Shown here: piece by piece, positions 1 to 5,710 of the stretch
Layout: each line of letters starts with the position of its first letter
Numbering within the stretch: the stretch's first letter is position 1
The notes under the pieces: generated by a model
What the model saw: the letters and a program-made list of their open reading frames with translations, nothing else
Told to the model about the DNA's origin: nothing
Database searches by the model: none
Assembly: GCA_002429595.1 (NCBI GenBank)
Contig: DJAM01000005.1
Span: 1-6,150, forward strand
Direction of reading: 5' to 3'
Source: Coxiellaceae bacterium UBA6002
GTDB taxonomy: Bacteria; Pseudomonadota; Gammaproteobacteria; UBA6002
Length of the DNA: 6,150 nucleotides
Made by a program: the position numbers and the translations under genes

Positions 1-26
1 GTCATTCCCGCGAAGGCGGGAATGAC
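1..26. repeat. Perfect inverted repeat, GTCATTCCCGC-type dispersed element
   Basis: The arms GTCATTCCCGC (1-11) and GCGGGAATGAC (16-26) are exact reverse complements around a GAAG loop, so the transcript can form an 11-bp GC-rich hairpin. Short intergenic palindromes with this core are widespread in proteobacterial genomes (general knowledge). The element lies 3' of the minus-strand gene that ends at 82, where it could stabilise or terminate that transcript. Any T-tract would fall outside the window, so terminator function cannot be judged. The element may also begin before base 1. Confidence 0.85.
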
Positions 27-64
27 AGGATCATGCGGGAATGACAGGATCATGCGGGAATGAC
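27..64. repeat. Two exact 19-bp tandem units extending the palindrome
   Basis: The unit AGGATCATGCGGGAATGAC occurs at 27-45 and again, identically, at 46-64. Its last 11 bases repeat the right arm of the preceding inverted repeat, so GCGGGAATGAC appears three times (16-26, 35-45, 54-64) at a constant 19-bp period. The array ends 17 bases before the stop codon of the minus-strand gene. The likely origin is slippage or unequal duplication of half of the palindromic element (inference). Confidence 0.85.
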
Positions 65-81
65 AGCTTTAGCTACTTTAG

Positions 82-1983
82 TTACGGACGATGAAGATTA
101 GATTCTGTTTTATCCATGAATGCTTGAGCCTCCTGAACTTTTTGATGGCATGAGATCAGCGAACTTCTAAACTTTTGCATAAGCCCTAATGCCGCAGGAG
201 TTTCTTGGCGCTTGATGACCGCTTCTAGCTCTTCTATGTAACCAGGTAATTCAGCAAAACTTTCTTTTTCTAAAAGCGTCTGCAATTTATTTAGCAACGC
301 TTCAAAGCCTGTCATATTCTCTTGCTTAGCTTTCGACAAATAATTCGGAACCAATTTACATAGAGAATATTTCCAAAGTGCCATTTGCAGTTCATTGCGT
401 AGATTTGTATATTTTTCTACCGATTTATTAAGCTCACTTTCACTATCTTTCAAATATAAAACTAAGCCATTTTTAGGCAGTGCGACATCTACAGATTTTT
501 CTATTTTATCTACAATTTTTGTAGTTTCATCTGTTCTATATTTTTCGCAAATAGCAAAAACACAGTTTAAAAAATTTAACTTTATTCGAATTTTAAAAAC
601 TTCGATCGGTGTGGTTACTGCTATTTTTGCTGGTTTCAGCACAGGATTAGGTGTATCGAAGAAGAAGTTAACTGCAGCTCCTGTTAGGTGCAATGAATCT
701 TTGGAAGGACTAATAATGATTCCACTAACAATTGCTCCAAACTTTGATGAGTTCTGTTTTAATACATTAATTAATGTATCCATGAATGGGATGATGTTCG
801 TGACACCAACATATTTATATAAGCACTGATCCCCGTTATGTTCGATTTGCCAATTGCGATCGATATTGCTGTTGAACATCGACTTAAGGTAGGCAATATT
901 GACCATGGTATCATCCATTTCTTCAAACAGAGTTGCTCTATTTTTGGCAGGATCAAGATGGGTTTGCAATGCAGTGCCCAATGGATCATCTTCCATATGA
1001 GAGCGGTATGGCAATACACTAACATTAGCTCCATTCCATTGAGCAATTTCTCGGTTAGTGCAGAAAGTAATGATTCGTTCACCTTTGGAGCTTGGAGCAA
1101 GCTGCATTTTTTTAATTTTTGCTAAGAGCAGAGCCTCTTTGCGAACTTGTCCATAATCACTATCCGGACTTTGGATTTCGTATATATAGCATTGCCTGCT
1201 TTCACCATTCGGGCCACCTAAAGAGTACTCTAAGGTATATGACTGGCGATTCCTGGCCAGTTGTTTAAATTGTTCCATGAAAGCAATAAAATCATCTAGG
1301 AATGCCGCGAAGGTTGCGCTCCCTATCTTCGCAAATAGATTAGCGAAAGTCGCCTTAGCGATGGTAATTGTAACTTGATCCTTTTCGGCCGCTTTCACTT
1401 GAACATGATGCACAAGTTCATTACCCAATCTTAAATAGTGCTTAACTAGATCACCACAAAATGTCCCGTAAATAAATTCATACTTGGTTCCGACAGGACT
1501 CTTAATAACTTTTAAATCTTTGTTTTGCACAGCTAAGGCAAAACAAAGCACAAAAGGAGCTAATTGCTCATTAGCATGTTGCAGAATGTTGATGACTAGT
1601 CTTTTATTTTGTGCAGACGCCATTCTTAGAAGTACCCACATGCGCACACTAGAATCTGAAGTCTGTCCTTTACTTTTTTTTGTAACGAGTCGGCCCTGTT
1701 CTTTAGCGACAGTGGTTTGCGCATCAGTAAATAATAACTCCCACCGTAAGGTTGATGCTGCGTTAGCATCCATTGATCGGGTCACAACAAAATTAAGCAA
1801 ATCAACATAGGTGTATGCATTCTTGTCTGCTGTATTAACTTCATAATATCGAGATGATTGTTTACTTGAAGTTAAAGTCTCTACTAGCTCACCTAATATC
1901 TTTCTAGCTTGGATGATAAATTCTGGGAACAGGGGGTAGCGCGTAGAGCTAGCTCGTTGTATTGGGGGCAAGGGTGCTTGCAT
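82..1983 (-). CDS. Hypothetical soluble protein, 633 aa, unknown family
   Basis: I do not recognise this protein. The frame is uninterrupted for 633 codons, ends in TAA (82-84) and starts with ATG at 1983. The start is supported by AGAGGA on the minus strand (1991-1996), seven bases upstream. There is no signal peptide and no convincing membrane segment, so a cytosolic or exported-without-signal protein is expected. The N-terminus is proline-rich (MQAPLPPIQR). Residues about 20-250 look mainly helical, and 250-470 look mixed alpha/beta, with a GGPNGE turn near 256-261 and beta-like stretches such as GAIVSGIIIS (416-425). Residues about 510-630 are charged and heptad-like, consistent with a coiled coil or helical bundle (for example 560-590). 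No catalytic motif, nucleotide-binding loop or DNA-binding motif is evident. It is transcribed divergently from the MFS exporter and ends next to the repeat array. In an intracellular gammaproteobacterium such a protein could be a secreted effector, but I see no diagnostic signal. Confidence 0.85.
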   Translation of the reverse strand: MQAPLPPIQRASSTRYPLFPEFIIQARKILGELVETLTSSKQSSRYYEVNTADKNAYTYVDLLNFVVTRSMDANAASTLRWELLFTDAQTTVAKEQGRLVTKKSKGQTSDSSVRMWVLLRMASAQNKRLVINILQHANEQLAPFVLCFALAVQNKDLKVIKSPVGTKYEFIYGTFCGDLVKHYLRLGNELVHHVQVKAAEKDQVTITIAKATFANLFAKIGSATFAAFLDDFIAFMEQFKQLARNRQSYTLEYSLGGPNGESRQCYIYEIQSPDSDYGQVRKEALLLAKIKKMQLAPSSKGERIITFCTNREIAQWNGANVSVLPYRSHMEDDPLGTALQTHLDPAKNRATLFEEMDDTMVNIAYLKSMFNSNIDRNWQIEHNGDQCLYKYVGVTNIIPFMDTLINVLKQNSSKFGAIVSGIIISPSKDSLHLTGAAVNFFFDTPNPVLKPAKIAVTTPIEVFKIRIKLNFLNCVFAICEKYRTDETTKIVDKIEKSVDVALPKNGLVLYLKDSESELNKSVEKYTNLRNELQMALWKYSLCKLVPNYLSKAKQENMTGFEALLNKLQTLLEKESFAELPGYIEELEAVIKRQETPAALGLMQKFRSSLISCHQKVQEAQAFMDKTESNLHRP

Positions 1984-2003
1984 TAATCTGTCCTCTAATT
2001 GTA

Positions 2004-2032
2004 GTTATACGACAGCAACTGTAATTTGCTTA
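2004..2032 (-). promoter_or_regulatory. Candidate promoter for the 633-aa gene
   Basis: Read on the minus strand, TATAAC (2009-2004) matches the sigma-70 -10 consensus at five of six positions. It is preceded after 17 bases by TAAGCA (2032-2027), a weak -35 with three matches. Transcription would begin near 1997, almost on the ribosome binding site at 1991-1996, giving a very short leader. A small inverted repeat, ACAG-CAA-CTGT (2012-2022), lies in the spacer and could be an operator, but its arms are only four bases. Confidence 0.35.
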
Positions 2033-2038
2033 TTTTGC

Positions 2039-2047
2039 TGGTATAGT
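2039..2047 (+). promoter_or_regulatory. Candidate extended -10 promoter for the MFS gene
   Basis: TGGTATAGT is an extended -10 element (TG, one base, then TATAGT with five of six consensus matches). No good -35 sits 17-18 bases upstream, which is tolerated with extended -10 promoters. The start would be near 2054, leaving only about 12 untranslated bases before the ATG at 2066. It lies back to back with the minus-strand promoter in an 82-bp divergent region, so one bound regulator could affect both genes. Confidence 0.4.
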
Positions 2048-2065
2048 ATCATATCTTTCTCAAAA

Positions 2066-3274
2066 ATGTCTTTTTTGCCTAAATTTGTTCTGGATGTCAA
2101 CATGGTCTTGTTCAGTATTATTCTTATGGACCTTTTAGCTGGGATGGAGTTCGATCTCTTTGTGCCTAGCTTTCCAGAACTACAGCATTACTTCACTCTC
2201 ACCCCTTTTTGGGTGGAAGCACTGCTATCTGCTAATTTTGCCGGTTACTGTTTGAGTCTATTTTTGGTGGGGGGTTTAGCAGATCGATATGGTCGAAAGC
2301 CAATCATTGTGTTGGGGTTAGCTACTTTCATCTTAGGTAGTATTCTGTGTCTGATTACACACTCTTATTATTTTTTACTCATTGGTCGTTTTCTGCAAGG
2401 AATCGGTGTTGCAGCGCCTGCTATATTGAGCTTCTTAATCATTGCGGATTCTTATCCCCTTAAAAAGCAGCAATTTTTAATGGCAATGTTAAATGGCTCA
2501 ATGAATGTTGCGGCAGCAGTCGCGCCAATTATCGGAAGCTATGTCACCTTAAATTTCACTTGGCTGGGAAATTTTATCGCGCTCTTGATACTTGGCTCAC
2601 TGACCTTGCTAACAACTTTGTTATTCATTCCATCCTACACGTTGCCACATGCAAAGCAGTCTTTTTCACTACGAAGTTATTTGCCAATTTTTCAATCGAA
2701 GCCATTAATGCTGTTAATCATTAACCTCGTCTTTACCTTCGTGCCATATTGGGTGTTTGTGGGCATGTCTCCTTTACTTTATATAAAAAGTTTAGGAGTT
2801 AGCTTAACTCACTTTGGTTATTATCAAGGCGCTTTGGCATTAGCCTTCGCAATTGGTAGCGTGTTGTACGGCTTTATTCTGCAAGAATCAGATTACAGTC
2901 AAAGAAAAATGTTATACATCACCAATGTGATTTTTATTCTAAGTTTAATTACCCTTGCCTACGTCACCTTTATTGATCACACTAGCGCACTATTCATCAC
3001 ATTAGCATTTCTGCCGTTCATTATCGGTCAAGTCATTCCAAGCACCATTCTCTATCCGACAGTTTTAAATTTCCTGCCAGAAGCAAAGGGCCGTGCATCT
3101 GCGGTCATGCAAGGCAGTCGACTAATATTTACCGCTATCAGCCTGCAAATAGCAGGTTTCTTTTACGTTGGTAGTTTTAAAAGTATTGGAATTATACTTA
3201 TGGTTATGATTGCAATTGCCTCTGCCACATTAGTTCTGGTGATGAATGATCGCCAGCTTATGGCTTTAAAATAA
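2066..3274 (+). CDS. MFS exporter, Bcr/CflA (DHA1) type
   Basis: This is a 402-residue inner-membrane proton-coupled transporter of the drug:H+ antiporter-1 class. The length is typical, and about 12 hydrophobic segments are visible with a central basic loop near 190-212. Motif A is intact between TM2 and TM3 (GGLADRYGRKP, residues 69-79). Motif B is present as GRFLQGIG (107-114, with Arg108). A degenerate antiporter motif C is seen as APIIGSY (153-159). The TM1 region with DLFVPSFPELQ (30-40) corresponds to the acidic/proline signature that opens TM1-TM2 in Bcr/CflA proteins (family knowledge). The substrate cannot be read from sequence; members export bicyclomycin, sulfonamides, chloramphenicol or cysteine, among others. 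No Shine-Dalgarno precedes the ATG at 2066. The in-frame ATG at 2102, with GGA seven bases upstream, is an alternative that would still retain TM1. The gene is followed by 65 AT-rich bases without a clear terminator. Confidence 0.92.
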   Translation: MSFLPKFVLDVNMVLFSIILMDLLAGMEFDLFVPSFPELQHYFTLTPFWVEALLSANFAGYCLSLFLVGGLADRYGRKPIIVLGLATFILGSILCLITHSYYFLLIGRFLQGIGVAAPAILSFLIIADSYPLKKQQFLMAMLNGSMNVAAAVAPIIGSYVTLNFTWLGNFIALLILGSLTLLTTLLFIPSYTLPHAKQSFSLRSYLPIFQSKPLMLLIINLVFTFVPYWVFVGMSPLLYIKSLGVSLTHFGYYQGALALAFAIGSVLYGFILQESDYSQRKMLYITNVIFILSLITLAYVTFIDHTSALFITLAFLPFIIGQVIPSTILYPTVLNFLPEAKGRASAVMQGSRLIFTAISLQIAGFFYVGSFKSIGIILMVMIAIASATLVLVMNDRQLMALK

Positions 3275-3302
3275 CCATTAAAAAAATCATAATAGTGGAC
3301 GC

Positions 3303-3308
3303 TATAAT
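3303..3308 (+). promoter_or_regulatory. Candidate -10 box for the 333-aa gene
   Basis: TATAAT, a perfect sigma-70 -10 hexamer, lies in the short gap after the MFS gene, 32 bases before the ATG at 3340. The upstream region is an A-tract (3280-3286) and no convincing -35 is present; TTAAAA at 3278-3283 would need a 19-base spacer. The predicted start near 3315 gives a leader of about 25 bases. In such AT-rich sequence a chance match is possible. The rest of the gap (3275-3339) shows no terminator hairpin, so read-through from the MFS gene is also possible. Confidence 0.4.
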
Positions 3309-3339
3309 TAATTTATCTTAAAAAAAATCGGTTCATTAT

Positions 3340-4341
3340 ATGTTTCAAATAGTCAAAAATAATTTCAATAAATCTAGTATCAGTCAGCCCAACAAAACCA
3401 TTGCAGCGGTTCTGCTGGATGGCACCTACACTAAGGAAGATTTGCGATCCTTTAATGTCGCGTTCCCTGCTAATACTTTTAACAGTGCAAACGATCCGGA
3501 AGGTCCTTACAGTGGCCAGGATGCCATGTTTCAATTTATTAGAACGATCGGGCCATATTTAAGTGACCAAAGTCTTTATAAATTGGTCGACGCCCTAACT
3601 GATTTAGCTTGTGACGCTGGTGATGGAGTATTAAGAGGTAGTTCAGTGGCTCGGTGTGCACTTTTTTATGAGTTAGAACGTAATTCAAAAGCTAGTTCCC
3701 AACATAACTTTCCTGATCAATTTTTAAGTCATGTCAAAAGACATCTTGTGTCTTTATTTAGAAGATTAAATCCGGACACGGCTGCAGACAATATTACCAG
3801 ATTAAGTACACATAATATAAATGAGACAATAATGGATCCAACTGTAGTGGCAAGATACAAGGACATGAATTTATATGAAGCGGTTAGTCAGTTTGATGAA
3901 ACTAAATTTGATGTCAATAATTTGCCAAACCAAGCTGAAGACAAAAATAAATTTGAGGAATTACTAGGAGGCGCTAAAAAGAGCTCGCCCCCAAAAGAAA
4001 AACCATTTGAAATTTCTCGTCCAAAGGGAGCTACTATTGATGCGACAGCCTTTTTCACTACGACTCCTAAAGTAGGAGATGCTATGGCAGCGGAAGTTGC
4101 GCAATTAGAGAAGGAATGTAACATACTTGCCAGACGAATAGATGACAATTCTGAAATTCTAAAAAAATTAAAAGCGGAACTACCAAAAGAAACGAATGAA
4201 GAAACTGTTAAACACTACTCCAGTGTCAGAACTAGGTTAGAAGATCAGTTGCAAGCGGATGCTGAGCGTTTGCAAACTTTAAAAACTGCAATTGCTCGGT
4301 TGCAAGAAAAAATACCCAAGGTTGGTGGCCCTAAGCGTTAA
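3340..4341 (+). CDS. Hypothetical protein with C-terminal coiled coil, 333 aa
   Basis: I do not recognise this protein family. It has no signal peptide or membrane segment and is predicted to be soluble. Residues 20-145 look like a compact, mostly helical domain with two cysteines (Cys91, Cys106) and the stretch LACDAGDGVLRGSS (89-102). Residues 185-247 are low-complexity, charged and proline/lysine-rich (KKSSPPKEKPFEISRPKG, 213-230), reading as a disordered linker. Residues 248-326 form two strongly amphipathic helices with a break at LPKETNEE (281-288), typical of an antiparallel coiled-coil hairpin. The tail is basic (PKVGGPKR). No Shine-Dalgarno precedes the ATG; the upstream bases are AT-rich. 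The domain/linker/coiled-coil layout resembles that of many secreted effectors or scaffolding proteins of intracellular bacteria, but this is analogy only. It is flanked by an exporter and a secreted small protein, with separate -10-like elements on each side, so operon membership is doubtful. Confidence 0.85.
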   Translation: MFQIVKNNFNKSSISQPNKTIAAVLLDGTYTKEDLRSFNVAFPANTFNSANDPEGPYSGQDAMFQFIRTIGPYLSDQSLYKLVDALTDLACDAGDGVLRGSSVARCALFYELERNSKASSQHNFPDQFLSHVKRHLVSLFRRLNPDTAADNITRLSTHNINETIMDPTVVARYKDMNLYEAVSQFDETKFDVNNLPNQAEDKNKFEELLGGAKKSSPPKEKPFEISRPKGATIDATAFFTTTPKVGDAMAAEVAQLEKECNILARRIDDNSEILKKLKAELPKETNEETVKHYSSVRTRLEDQLQADAERLQTLKTAIARLQEKIPKVGGPKR

Positions 4342-4365
4342 GCTGCAGGAATGCACAAAAAAGAC

Positions 4366-4383
4366 TATAATTTAATAAATTAT
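4366..4383 (+). promoter_or_regulatory. Candidate -10 box overlapped by an inverted repeat, upstream of the secreted protein gene
   Basis: TATAAT (4366-4371) is a perfect -10 hexamer with only a weak -35 (CTGCAG, 4343-4348, 17-base spacer). Overlapping it is an exact AT-only inverted repeat, ATAATTT (4367-4373), AAT, AAATTAT (4377-4383). Its position over the -10 and the expected start point near 4378 would suit an operator. A chance AT-rich palindrome is equally possible. Confidence 0.4.
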
Positions 4384-4401
4384 TGCAGACATCAACCATC
4401 T

Positions 4402-4408
4402 AGAAGGA
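4402..4408 (+). promoter_or_regulatory. Shine-Dalgarno for the secreted protein gene
   Basis: AGAAGGA lies nine bases before the ATG at 4418 and fixes that start. The MFS gene, the 333-residue gene and the WYL regulator gene in this window lack any comparable site. Confidence 0.75.
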
Positions 4409-4417
4409 AAAAATAGC

Positions 4418-4825
4418 ATGAAAAAAATAACAAAAATGCTCATTGTTACAATCCCCGCTTTAGTTTTTTCGTTTACCATTTATGCTGCGACAACAACAAC
4501 CACAACAGCTCAACCTGTTACTAGCCAAGGGGTTTCTAAAGATGTTTGGTTAGAAAAATTTAGGCAATTAGCTCCACCAGCGATGTGTAAAAATTTGATA
4601 ACAGCTGACTCAACCAAAAATATTATGAGTTCCAATAAAATTACTTACGACAAATGCGTACCTATGATTACCAAGAGTATGAATAATTGTCTTGCAAAAT
4701 TTTCTACGTCACTACCACCACAATTTGATGTTGATCAAGGTCGTAAGTGGGGAGAAATTGTTGGCAGATGTTCCGGTGCAGATTTTTACTTGAATAATGT
4801 GACCACTAAGGTCAGCAAACTTTAA
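4418..4825 (+). CDS. Small secreted four-cysteine protein, 135 aa, unknown
   Basis: I do not recognise a named family. The N-terminus is a classical Sec signal peptide: basic MKKITK, a hydrophobic core at about residues 7-21, and cleavage most likely after Ala23 or Ala24. There is no lipobox cysteine, so a soluble periplasmic or extracellular protein of about 110 residues is expected. The mature protein begins with six threonines (25-30) encoded by an almost pure ACA run. Four cysteines (57, 80, 91, 118) are all in the mature part and could form two disulfides. They are embedded in PAMCKNL, YDKCVPMI, NNCLAKF and GRCSGADFY, with Trp44 and Trp111 as likely core residues. The gene has its own Shine-Dalgarno and -10-like element and is closed by a strong terminator, so it looks monocistronic. 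Function is unknown; an envelope or secreted helical disulfide protein is the most that can be inferred. Confidence 0.85.
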   Translation: MKKITKMLIVTIPALVFSFTIYAATTTTTTAQPVTSQGVSKDVWLEKFRQLAPPAMCKNLITADSTKNIMSSNKITYDKCVPMITKSMNNCLAKFSTSLPPQFDVDQGRKWGEIVGRCSGADFYLNNVTTKVSKL

Positions 4826-4840
4826 TAATATTTTTAGAGA

Positions 4841-4898
4841 CCCTCGCCGTTGAAGGTTCAGCTACGAACTGCTTCAAGGACGAGGGCTTTTAGTTTTT
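4841..4898 (+). terminator. Rho-independent terminator after the secreted protein gene
   Basis: A long hairpin begins 15 bases after the stop codon. CCCTCG (4841-4846) pairs with CGAGGG (4881-4886). The stem continues as CC (4847-4848) with GG (4878-4879) and TTGAAG (4850-4855) with CTTCAA (4872-4877), with A4880 and G4849 bulged. An apical GTTC/GAAC stem (4856-4859, 4866-4869) closes a six-base loop. It is followed by CTTTTAGTTTTT (4887-4898). The opposite strand has no good T-tract, so it acts mainly rightward. It insulates the WYL regulator from upstream transcription. Confidence 0.85.
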
Positions 4899-4910
4899 CC
4901 AGCTATTTTG

Positions 4911-4919
4911 TGATAAACT
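4911..4919 (+). promoter_or_regulatory. Weak candidate extended -10 promoter for the WYL regulator
   Basis: TGATAAACT reads as TG, one base, then TAAACT (four of six -10 matches), 26 bases before the ATG at 4946. No real -35 is present and the element sits just behind the terminator T-tract. The regulator must have its own promoter because of that terminator, but this assignment is tentative. No Shine-Dalgarno is visible before the ATG. Confidence 0.25.
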
Positions 4920-4945
4920 CATTCTTTTTCATTCGTATGTAAAAA

Positions 4946-5638
4946 ATGTCTCGCACTGAACGATTATTCAATTTATTACAATTATTGCGGCGTCATCGGT
5001 ATCCGGTGACCGGAGAATTTTTGGCTAGTGAGCTAGGTGTCAGTTTACGCTCGATTTATCGGGATATTATGACTTTACAAGCGCAAGGCGCTCAAATTGA
5101 AGGTGAACGAGGCATTGGCTACATCCTTCGTCCTGGATTTATTCTACCGCCATTGATGTTTTCAGAAGATGAAATTGAAGCGATCGTACTTGGATCACGT
5201 TGGGTAGCCAATCGTGGCGATACCGAACTACAACGCGCTGCTCAAAATGCGTTATCAAAAATTTCGGCTGTGTTACCTACCAAGTTACGCGAACAGCTCG
5301 AAGCATCAGGTTTACTCATTGCACCAGGTCAAGTCGCACAGGGCAAAGACGATGATCTCGTTTTAATTCGAAAAGCCATTCGCCTGGAGAAAAAGTTATT
5401 TTTGAAATATGAAGATGTTCATCAAAATAAGAGTGATAGGATTATTTGGCCACTTGCGATTGGTTATTTTGACGAAACCCGTATTTTAATTGCGTGGTGT
5501 GAAAAACGAGGTGATTTTCGTCACTTTCGTACTGATCGAATTACTCATCTTGAACTACAGAATCAACCCTTTCCACAACGCCGCCAAGCATTACTCAAAA
5601 AATGGCGCATAGCCCAAAACATTCCACAACCAAGTTGA
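4946..5638 (+). CDS. YafY-type HTH and WYL-domain transcriptional regulator
   Basis: This 230-residue DNA-binding regulator has a DeoR-like/HTH_11 winged helix at residues about 5-62. RTERLFNLLQLL opens it, the recognition helix is VSLRSIYRDIMTL (32-44) and the wing is GERGIGYILRPG (53-64). A linker (FILPPLMFSEDEIEAI, 65-80) and helices follow. The WYL domain (about 137-204) contains KKLFLKYED, WPLAIGYFD and ILIAWCEKRGDFRHFRTDRI. The W-Y-L triad that names the domain is not literal here; the equivalent stretch is RILIAWC, as is common in YafY-like proteins (recollection, not checked). WYL domains bind small ligands or nucleic acid and control the adjacent HTH. The protein ends soon after the WYL domain and lacks an extended WCX region, the usual short form of about 230 residues. 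It lies 72 bases upstream of a VOC gene in the same direction, with an inverted repeat in the gap, so it probably regulates that gene and perhaps itself. Confidence 0.92.
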   Translation: MSRTERLFNLLQLLRRHRYPVTGEFLASELGVSLRSIYRDIMTLQAQGAQIEGERGIGYILRPGFILPPLMFSEDEIEAIVLGSRWVANRGDTELQRAAQNALSKISAVLPTKLREQLEASGLLIAPGQVAQGKDDDLVLIRKAIRLEKKLFLKYEDVHQNKSDRIIWPLAIGYFDETRILIAWCEKRGDFRHFRTDRITHLELQNQPFPQRRQALLKKWRIAQNIPQPS

Positions 5639-5645
5639 TTCACTA

Positions 5646-5676
5646 CTGACAAAAATTGTCACTATTTCTTTTTAAA
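5646..5676 (+). promoter_or_regulatory. Candidate promoter of the VOC gene
   Basis: CTGACA (5646-5651) matches the -35 consensus at five of six positions, and TTTAAA (5671-5676) is a four-of-six -10 with a long 19-base spacer. An alternative reading uses TTGTCA (5656-5661) as -35 with TCTAAC (5681-5686), again at 19 bases. Either way the inverted repeat at 5647-5661 covers the -35, as expected if a bound regulator blocks or recruits polymerase. Confidence 0.35.
5647..5661. promoter_or_regulatory. Putative operator between the WYL regulator and VOC genes
   Basis: TGACAA (5647-5652) and TTGTCA (5656-5661) are perfect six-base arms around AAA. The site begins nine bases after the regulator's stop codon and sits about 50 bases before the VOC start. 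It is the only clear dyad in the gap and lies beside a dimeric HTH regulator, so it is a reasonable candidate binding site for that protein. The assignment to this regulator is inference. Confidence 0.55.
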
Positions 5677-5697
5677 CTTTTCTAACTAATTTAATTT

Positions 5698-5703
5698 AAG
5701 GAG
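5698..5703 (+). promoter_or_regulatory. Shine-Dalgarno that sets the VOC start
   Basis: AAGGAG is a near-perfect ribosome binding site. It is seven bases from the ATG at 5711 but only four from an in-frame GTG at 5708, which favours the ATG. Confidence 0.8.
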
Positions 5704-5710
5704 AAAAGTG

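Noticed and set aside
1..64. Possible CRISPR array
   Set aside because: The 19-bp units are directly adjacent with no unique spacers, the units share a palindromic half-site, and no cas gene is present.
771..1100. Minus-strand open frame of 109 codons in another frame
   Set aside because: It is fully contained in the 633-residue gene on the same strand, and its product shows no domain features.
395..1810. Plus-strand open frames at 395-829, 838-1125 and 1484-1810
   Set aside because: All lie antisense to the uninterrupted 633-codon minus-strand gene, have no ribosome binding sites, and encode low-complexity, cysteine/serine/phenylalanine-rich sequence typical of antisense frames.
3313..4148. 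Minus-strand frames at 3313-3534 and 3888-4148
   Set aside because: They are antisense to the 333-residue gene and lack plausible starts or recognisable protein features.
82..4825. A multi-gene defence or toxin-antitoxin system formed by the unknown proteins
   Set aside because: No nuclease, NTPase, HEPN, TIR, reverse transcriptase or similar motif was found; the genes are on both strands with separate promoters and one has a terminator, so a system is not supported.
4841..4898. The hairpin as a small RNA, riboswitch or attenuator of the WYL regulator
   Set aside because: It lies 15 bases after a stop codon, has a single stem with a T-tract, and no competing antiterminator pairing or separate promoter could be seen; a plain terminator explains it.
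5708..5710. GTG as the VOC start codon
   Set aside because: It is only four bases from the AAGGAG site, whereas the adjacent ATG at 5711 has the optimal seven-base spacing.
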